From assembly GCA_002083565.1 (NCBI GenBank), contig MSXM01000024.1, forward strand, positions 1-28,834: a stretch of DNA of 28,834 bases, in the 5' to 3' direction. The position numbers and the translations under genes are program-made. Source of the DNA: Nitrospira sp. ST-bin4 (GTDB lineage Bacteria > Nitrospirota > Nitrospiria > Nitrospirales > Nitrospiraceae). Numbering within the stretch: position 1 is the first letter of the stretch; every line of letters begins with the position of its first letter. This document shows positions 23,215 through 28,834 of this stretch, piece after piece. The notes below the pieces were generated by a model. It made no database searches. It saw nothing but the letters and a program-made list of their open reading frames with translations, and was not told the DNA's origin.

Positions 23215-24734
23215 ACTGGAAATCATTCCCTCTCGGCCTCATCGGACTCGTCCTCGCTTCAGGCGGCGGCATCGCCTATAGCCTATGGCCCGATCTCCTC
23301 TGGGCCGTCACGATCGCCGAACTTGTGGCGCTGATTTGCCTGAGCGCATTTCTCGTCCTGCATTTCGAGAGGGTCAAATCCTTCTCCGGCCGACGCTCGA
23401 CCAGAATGGGGCTGAACAGCATCCTGATGGTCCTGCTCTTTGTCGCCATTCTCAGCATCGTGAACTTTCTGGCATCCCGGCATTCCATTCGTTGGGATGT
23501 GTCAGAAAATCAAAATTTCACGCTCGCGCCTCAGACCTACCGTGTGTTGCGCGCGCTGCCGCGCGAAGTCACGATCACGGTCTTCACACGGGAGAAAGAT
23601 CCCGGCTATCAAGCATTCAAAGAACGGCTGGAGAGCTATCGGCAGGCCTCCACCAAACTCAGAGTGGAATTCATCGACCCGGAAAAACAGCCGAAAATCG
23701 CCCAGAGCTACGGGATCTTCAAGACCGACACGGCAATTTTCGAAAGTAATGGGCAGACAATCCGAGTCACCTCTCCGTCGGAAGTGGAGTTGACGGGCGC
23801 GCTCATTCGCATCTCCAAAGACGCCAAGAAACGCATCGTCTTCGTCGAAGGACACAGCGAGCGGAGCGTAGAGGATAAAGACCGCAACGGCCTGTCGCTC
23901 GCCAAAGAAGCCTTGACCAAGCAAGGTTATGACGTTGGCGCCGTCTCGCTGCTTCAGGACGCGGCCGTTCCGGACAACACCACTGTGTTGGTCCTGGCCG
24001 GGCCTCGCCGCTCCGTCACCACAGAAGAGCAGGACCGTATCCGGGCCTATGTCGAAAAAGGCGGCCACGTCCTGATCCTGGTCGATCCCGACACGCAAAC
24101 CGGACTCGATCCCTTGCTGGCCCACTGGGGACTCGGTCTGGGGCCGGGCGTCTTAGTCGACTTGCAAGACAGGCTCGCCCAAGGAGACCTCACCGCGCTG
24201 TTGGTCCGCACCTTTACCGAACACGAGATCACCCAAGACCTGACGTCCGCCGTGCTATTCCCTCTCTCACGCCACATCACATTCGACGAGCAAGCCGGCA
24301 AAGATTGGGACTATGTGCCGCTGGCCCGTACATCGGCTAACAGCTGGGCGGAAACGAATATGCAAGGCCGAGTCGTGAGCCTGAGCGAAAAGGAAGACGT
24401 GAAGGGTCCGCTGTCGATGGTCGCCGCACTGGCCCCCAAACAGACACCTGCTGAAGGCGCGCCTCGTCCGGCCATCGTCGTCATCGGCAACTCCACCTTT
24501 GCCACCAACGCCTTTTTCAACTTCCCCGGAAACAGCGATTTTTTCCTCCATACGACCGGATGGCTGGCCGAGGAACGCGACTTGATTTCCATTGCGCCGA
24601 AAGAACCGGCCCTGAGGCCGTTCACACCGAACCCGACGCAGGAACGGGTACTGCTCTACATCCAAGTCGTTTTTCTCCCGCTCATGATGTTTCTGACTGG
24701 CCTGATGGTCTGGAGAAAGAGGCGGCGCTTGTGA
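23211..24734 (+). CDS. GldG-like ABC transporter auxiliary protein
   Basis: 507 residues from the ATG at 23211. In-frame starts further upstream lie inside the ATPase and permease genes and are rejected. The N-terminus has three hydrophobic helices (about 6-25, 28-48 and 66-85). The large extracytoplasmic part begins RWDVSENQNFTLAPQTYRVL, the usual opening of the GldG/ABC_transp_aux (PF09822) domain, and a C-terminal transmembrane helix ends in WRKRRRL. GldG proteins are thought to work with GldA/GldF as a complex in the inner membrane. The substrate is unknown outside gliding bacteria. A 7-base repeat tract separates it from the following DUF4340 gene. Confidence 0.92.
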   Translation: MNWKSFPLGLIGLVLASGGGIAYSLWPDLLWAVTIAELVALICLSAFLVLHFERVKSFSGRRSTRMGLNSILMVLLFVAILSIVNFLASRHSIRWDVSENQNFTLAPQTYRVLRALPREVTITVFTREKDPGYQAFKERLESYRQASTKLRVEFIDPEKQPKIAQSYGIFKTDTAIFESNGQTIRVTSPSEVELTGALIRISKDAKKRIVFVEGHSERSVEDKDRNGLSLAKEALTKQGYDVGAVSLLQDAAVPDNTTVLVLAGPRRSVTTEEQDRIRAYVEKGGHVLILVDPDTQTGLDPLLAHWGLGLGPGVLVDLQDRLAQGDLTALLVRTFTEHEITQDLTSAVLFPLSRHITFDEQAGKDWDYVPLARTSANSWAETNMQGRVVSLSEKEDVKGPLSMVAALAPKQTPAEGAPRPAIVVIGNSTFATNAFFNFPGNSDFFLHTTGWLAEERDLISIAPKEPALRPFTPNPTQERVLLYIQVVFLPLMMFLTGLMVWRKRRRL

Positions 24735-24757
24735 CAAGCATGGAGAAGCACGGCGTG

Positions 24758-24869
24758 TTCGTCATTCGTCAACCGTCATTCGTCATGCGCCAATCGCTCC
24801 GAATCACTCACCCCTTGCCACTTGCTACTTACCACTTGCTACTCACCCCTTACCCCTCACCCTTCACCC
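24758..24869. repeat. Tract of 16 tandem 7-base units
   Basis: Sixteen consecutive heptamers in one register. The first four are TTCGTCA, TTCGTCA, ACCGTCA, TTCGTCA; three transitional units follow; then CTCACCC, CTTGCCA, CTTGCTA, CTTACCA, CTTGCTA, CTCACCC, CTTACCC, CTCACCC, TTCACCC. The tract stops seven bases before the DUF4340 start codon and displaces any ribosome binding site. It shares the CTCAC core with the five units at 1434-1468. Confidence 0.8.
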
Positions 24870-24876
24870 ACTGACT

Positions 24877-26244
24877 ATGCGCTACTGGCCGACAGTCCTC
24901 ATGCTTGTCATTCTGGCGGGGCTCGGAGGCTATCTCTATGTGGTGGAACTCCCCACCACGCAACGCGAGATCAAACAGGAGGCTGAACAGAAGCAACTGC
25001 TGTCGTTTCCCGAAACGGCCATCACAGGACTGACCATCACGACGGCTCAAGGCCCCGTCGAGCTCACACGCACCGACTCGGGAGGCTGGACTATTACCGC
25101 TCCCTTGCAGACCGACGCCGATATCCGCGAAGTCCAAGCCCTCGTCCGTGCATTAGTGACGGGCAGAGTGACCCGATCTGTCGCCGAACGATCTGCCGGC
25201 CTGGCCCCCTTCGGGCTGGAGCAACCTGTAACAACCGTCACCGTGACGGCCGGGGGGCAACAAGACACCTTGGCGATCGGCGACAGCGGTCCCTTGTCCA
25301 ATACCCTGTACGTCCTCCGTGGATCCGACGGGAAAGTCTTGCTGACCGACCTGGCCCCTAAAGACTTTGTCAATAAATCGCTGCTGATGTTCCGGCGAAA
25401 GGACCTCCTGCGCTTTGTTCAGAACGATATCGAACGGGTGAGGCTCAACTATCCTCCGACTGAAATCGTGATCTACAACATGGCCAAGGGCAAACCGAAG
25501 CCGTCCTGGAAGATCCGCTACCCGATCGAAGCCGAAGCCGACCAAACGGAAGTCCGCTCACTGATGTTCCGTCTGGAAGACCTGAAGGCACTGAGCATTA
25601 TCGACCCGGGCCCTGAGCGGGATGCGGTAGCCAAAACCCTGACCACCCCGAAACTAAAGATCACTCTGCATACGGCAGAGGGCGACCAGAACGTCCAGCT
25701 CTACCAGCCGGACCCTCAAAGCGGCGATGCAATCGCAGAAACCACGCCTGAGGCCCCGCTCTACCGTGTCAGCCCGACAGCAATCAAAGACCTTACGAAG
25801 GACCTCTTCACTCTGCAAGACAAACGTCTGCTCGGAGTCGACTATACGGATATCGCCATGTTGTCGGTCCGCACGCGCGACCACCAGTATGTCCTCATCA
25901 ATGACAATGGAGAATGGGTGCTGGAGGACCGCCCCACGGAAAAACTCAGCCAGGAAGCGGCGGATCTCTTTGTGAGCCGGGTGGCAAATCTTCCGGCGGA
26001 AGAGCGGGTGCTCAAACAATCCTCACCGCTCGCACCCTACGGACTGCTGGCACCGGCTGCCGAGTTCGTGGCCACCGGAAAAGACGGAAGGGTCGCCGGC
26101 AGGCTCACACTTGGCAACCGAGTAGGGAACTTGATCTATGCCACTGGCGATCGTCTGCACGGCATCTTTCAAGCTCGTCCCGATCTTCTCACACAGATTC
26201 CCTCTAGAGCCGCCCTCCTTGCCCAGCCCCCAATTAAACCCTGA
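24877..26244 (+). CDS. DUF4340 protein of the GldA/F/G-type operon
   Basis: 455 residues. An N-terminal membrane anchor (about 3-24, ending LYVVEL) precedes a large domain of repeated beta-rich modules. The pattern GGWTITAPLQTDAD-(x)n-ALVRALVTGRV and its second copy near GEWVLEDRPTEKLSQEAADL are the hallmark of DUF4340 (PF14238). Family function is unknown, but it regularly follows GldG-like genes, so it is probably an extracytoplasmic partner of this ABC system. There is no ribosome binding site: the heptad repeat tract abuts the ATG. Translation may depend on coupling or on an unstructured pyrimidine-rich leader. Confidence 0.92.
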   Translation: MRYWPTVLMLVILAGLGGYLYVVELPTTQREIKQEAEQKQLLSFPETAITGLTITTAQGPVELTRTDSGGWTITAPLQTDADIREVQALVRALVTGRVTRSVAERSAGLAPFGLEQPVTTVTVTAGGQQDTLAIGDSGPLSNTLYVLRGSDGKVLLTDLAPKDFVNKSLLMFRRKDLLRFVQNDIERVRLNYPPTEIVIYNMAKGKPKPSWKIRYPIEAEADQTEVRSLMFRLEDLKALSIIDPGPERDAVAKTLTTPKLKITLHTAEGDQNVQLYQPDPQSGDAIAETTPEAPLYRVSPTAIKDLTKDLFTLQDKRLLGVDYTDIAMLSVRTRDHQYVLINDNGEWVLEDRPTEKLSQEAADLFVSRVANLPAEERVLKQSSPLAPYGLLAPAAEFVATGKDGRVAGRLTLGNRVGNLIYATGDRLHGIFQARPDLLTQIPSRAALLAQPPIKP

Positions 26245-26313
26245 ACGGGAATAACGGGATGCCGGTCTTCTCGTGAGATCGCCCAGAAATGTGTGTCTTG
26301 CGATCGAAGGGGA

Positions 26314-28834
26314 CTACGCCGCCGCCAATATCTGTTGAACCCGATCCACTAAGACCTGAGGTTTGAACGGCTTGGACAGGAATGCCACGCCGGGTTCCAA
26401 TACACCATGTTGCACGATCGATTCGTCTGTGTACCCGGACATGTATAACACTTTTAACTGTGGATACTTGCTGAGCAGACGCTGCGCCATCTCTACGCCG
26501 CTCAGGTTGGGCATGACCACATCCGTCACAAGCAGATCGATCGGACCGCTATGGGAATTGCCGACCGTGACACCCGCTTCGCCATCATGGGCAGTAAGGA
26601 CCTTGTACCCATAGGATGCCAGTAATTCCTGAAACAACCTCCTGATACCGGCTTCGTCTTCCACCAGCAGGATCGTTGCTTCCTTTTCCTTGCAGAACGG
26701 CTTAATCAGATGGGTTCCGTCAGCCTGAGGCTCTGCCGGAGACTCCGTCTCAACTGCAGGGAAATAGACGCGAAACGACGCACCTTTACCCAACTCACTC
26801 TCAACTGTGACAAAGCCGCCGCTCTGTTTGACGATACCATACACGGTCGAAAGCCCGAGTCCTGTGCCCTTACCGGATTCCTTCGTCGTGAAAAACGGTT
26901 CGAACACCCGAGCCTTCGTCTCCTCGTCCATTCCGCAGCCGGTATCGCGGACTTCCAGACAGGCATAGCGGCCGGGCTTGACGATACCTGTCGGCTCGCC
27001 ACGTTCGGGCGTGATGACAACATTGTCGGTACGGAGAAGCAGCCGCCCACCCTTTGGCATCGCGTCGCGTGCGTTGACCGCGAGGTTCATGATGACCTGA
27101 TCGATTTGCCCGCGATCCGCTTTCACCGGGGCAAGGTCGTCCGCAAACACGGGCTCCAGCTGAATGTCTTCCCCGATAAGCTTGTGTAACAACCTTTCTA
27201 TCTGAGCCACAACATCGTTCAACGAGAGCTGTGTCGGCTGAATCACCTGTTTGCGGCTGAAGGCCAACAGCTGCTGCGTCAGGTTGGCGGCCCGCCCGGC
27301 AGCCTTGACGATTTCTTGCACAGCCTGCTGTAGGGGATCCCCCGGCTTGATGCTCATCTGCAATATCTCGCTGAATCCGGTAATCACAGTGAGGAGGTTG
27401 TTGAAGTCATGGGCGACGCCGCCGGCCAATCGGCCGACTGCTTCCATCTTTTGCGCTTGCCGCAATTGCGCCTCTAATAAGGTCTTGTCCGATTCCGCTT
27501 CCTTCTGCACAGTTAAGTCCCGCGTCAGCTGGGAGAATCCGATCAGCTTTCCCGCCTCGTCGTAAATCGCCGCGATGGCGGCGCGAGCCCAGAATTTCGA
27601 GCCATCTTTCCGCAAGCGCCACCCTTCGTCCTCGACCGACCCCTGCTCGGCCGCCTGAGCCAGCAGCCGCGTCGGCTTGTCGCCCCCCACATCCTCGGCG
27701 GAATAGAAGTAGGAAAAGTGCCGACCGACAATATCTCCCGCCGTGTAGCCCATGATGCGTTGAGCCCCATCGTTCCAGTGAACGACGAGACCTCCGGGAT
27801 CGAGCATGACGATGGAGTAATCCTTGACCTGGCCGACCATCTGATGAAAGCGCTGCTCGCTCAACCTGACGGCATGAAGGGCATCCCGCAAGGCAGTGAT
27901 ATCCACCGCTACGCTCAACACTTGGTCGTGCCGGCCATCAGGCCCGACTAACGGACGTTTGACGGTGCGCAGCCACCGGACCTTTCCCGTCGCATCGGTC
28001 AGCGCTTCTTCTGCAATGACCTGCTCCTGTCCCTTCTCCACCACCGCCAGATCGACCCGTTGAATGCGCTCCGCTTCATCCGCACGGGCACTGAAATCGG
28101 CATCCGTCCTTCCAACGAGGGCATCCACCGACGTGCCGTACGCATCGGCCACAGCTAAATTCGCCAAGGTAAACCGCCCCTCCCGGTCCTTCGCAAAAAT
28201 GAAATTGGGATTCATGTCGAGCACCTGCCGGAGAAAGCCATGCTGGCGTTGCAGCTGCCGATTGACTGATTCCAGCTCGGCCGTGCGGGCCTGAACGCGC
28301 TCCTCAAGATCCTTGGTAAACAGTTGCAGGTCCTCTCTCATGCGATCGAAGGTCCGAGCCAGGGAACCGATTTCGTCCTGTCGCCAGACCGGGAGCCTGT
28401 TCGGAGCAAAGTCGCCGCTGGCCACAGCCTCTGCGCTCTTGGTCAACTGTTCGATGGGACGCCCCAATCGGGTGGCGACAAAGATGGCCAACACCGCCGC
28501 GAGGCCGGCTAACACAAACCCGATGCCGACGATCTGTCTTTGCAATCGATAGATTGGCTCGTAGGCCTGATCGAGCGGTCGTGCAACGCCGACGAAACTT
28601 CCCGCTCTCGGCCGCCCCTGCTCCCCGGTATGCCCGACCAAGAATTGGCGACCGTCATTGGCCGTGAGGATGGCCCATGTGCGAAGTGGCGACGGCATGC
28701 CGGCCCGAGATTTCCGTAAATCCTGTAGCCAGTCCTGGGAAAACAAATCCTGGCCGACCCGAACAGAATCCTGTGTCTGTCCGGGCTGGCTCAAAAATAG
28801 CATTCCTTCTTTATTCACTAGTGTCCGGTTAAAA
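26314..28834 (-). CDS. Hybrid sensor histidine kinase, 5' end outside the window
   Basis: The reading frame stays open to the window edge, so the N-terminus is missing; the GTG at 28818 is probably an internal Val in LVNKEGML, part of an extracellular sensor. Numbering from that GTG: end of the sensor, transmembrane helix (about 96-117), HAMP (118-170), short coiled coil, PAS (about 195-310), second PAS with PAC (about 320-438), HisKA with phospho-acceptor H470 in GGVAHDFNNLL, HATPase with NLAVNARDAM, DTGCGM and GTGLGLSTVYG, and a C-terminal receiver (715-834) with phospho-acceptor D766 in VTDVVMP and Lys in SKPF. It is a membrane sensor that transfers phosphate within itself and probably on to a phosphotransfer partner outside the window. 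The ligand is unknown. It is convergent with the DUF4340 gene. Confidence 0.95.
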   Translation of the reverse strand, partial: FNRTLVNKEGMLFLSQPGQTQDSVRVGQDLFSQDWLQDLRKSRAGMPSPLRTWAILTANDGRQFLVGHTGEQGRPRAGSFVGVARPLDQAYEPIYRLQRQIVGIGFVLAGLAAVLAIFVATRLGRPIEQLTKSAEAVASGDFAPNRLPVWRQDEIGSLARTFDRMREDLQLFTKDLEERVQARTAELESVNRQLQRQHGFLRQVLDMNPNFIFAKDREGRFTLANLAVADAYGTSVDALVGRTDADFSARADEAERIQRVDLAVVEKGQEQVIAEEALTDATGKVRWLRTVKRPLVGPDGRHDQVLSVAVDITALRDALHAVRLSEQRFHQMVGQVKDYSIVMLDPGGLVVHWNDGAQRIMGYTAGDIVGRHFSYFYSAEDVGGDKPTRLLAQAAEQGSVEDEGWRLRKDGSKFWARAAIAAIYDEAGKLIGFSQLTRDLTVQKEAESDKTLLEAQLRQAQKMEAVGRLAGGVAHDFNNLLTVITGFSEILQMSIKPGDPLQQAVQEIVKAAGRAANLTQQLLAFSRKQVIQPTQLSLNDVVAQIERLLHKLIGEDIQLEPVFADDLAPVKADRGQIDQVIMNLAVNARDAMPKGGRLLLRTDNVVITPERGEPTGIVKPGRYACLEVRDTGCGMDEETKARVFEPFFTTKESGKGTGLGLSTVYGIVKQSGGFVTVESELGKGASFRVYFPAVETESPAEPQADGTHLIKPFCKEKEATILLVEDEAGIRRLFQELLASYGYKVLTAHDGEAGVTVGNSHSGPIDLLVTDVVMPNLSGVEMAQRLLSKYPQLKVLYMSGYTDESIVQHGVLEPGVAFLSKPFKPQVLVDRVQQILAAA

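Noticed and set aside
26277..26305. Inverted repeat GATCGC / GCGATC between the convergent DUF4340 and hybrid-kinase genes
   Set aside because: The loop is 17 bases and no T tract follows on either strand, so it is not supported as a terminator.

Overview
The window looks like chromosomal DNA of a GC-rich Gram-negative bacterium, most likely a Nitrospira-type member of the Nitrospirota. The basis is an impression from the proteins: an unusual EF-Tu switch I, an alpha-glucan phosphorylase followed by a HEAT-repeat protein, and an ABC/GldG/DUF4340 operon. No 16S rRNA gene is present, so this is inference.

Layout. Positions 1-1783 (minus strand) hold tRNA-Tyr, tRNA-Gly, tRNA-Thr and tuf, the classical tRNA-EF-Tu arrangement. 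Positions 2017-5626 (minus) hold a secreted HExxH putative metallopeptidase, a UvrD/Rep-type helicase and a DUF4112 membrane protein. Positions about 5630-13560 (minus) are accessory DNA that is visibly more AT-rich in its gene bodies: a BrnT/BrnA toxin-antitoxin pair under a near-consensus promoter with a palindromic operator, a zinc-ribbon membrane protein, and a four-gene cluster. That cluster, in transcription order, is a cytosine-C5 DNA methyltransferase, a giant protein with a MORC-like ATPase at one end and a histidine-kinase core at the other, a receiver-like protein, and a Vsr-type endonuclease. The first three genes overlap and vsr follows after 108 bases.

Positions 14014-18998 (plus) carry a gene of unknown function with a good promoter, glycogen/alpha-glucan phosphorylase, a secreted HEAT-repeat protein and a membrane-anchored coiled-coil protein. 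Positions 19025-20928 (minus) carry a second HEAT-repeat protein, a very basic 69-residue protein and the lipoprotein RlpA, which has a strong promoter and a long structured leader. Positions 21467-26244 (plus) carry a GldA/GldF/GldG-like ABC operon ending in a DUF4340 protein, interrupted by a tract of 16 tandem 7-base units. Positions 26314-28834 (minus) are a hybrid histidine kinase cut by the window edge.

The item most worth attention is the 7305-13532 cluster. It joins DNA methylation and a mismatch-type nuclease to what looks like a complete histidine-to-aspartate phosphorelay, with the kinase fused to a MORC/MutL/Hsp90-like ATPase. I infer a signal-gated restriction-like defence system. 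The parts belong to known families, but I cannot tell from sequence alone whether this exact combination has been tested. Other notable observations are the EF-Tu switch I, the near-leaderless brnT, the heptad repeat tracts, and the rlpA leader.
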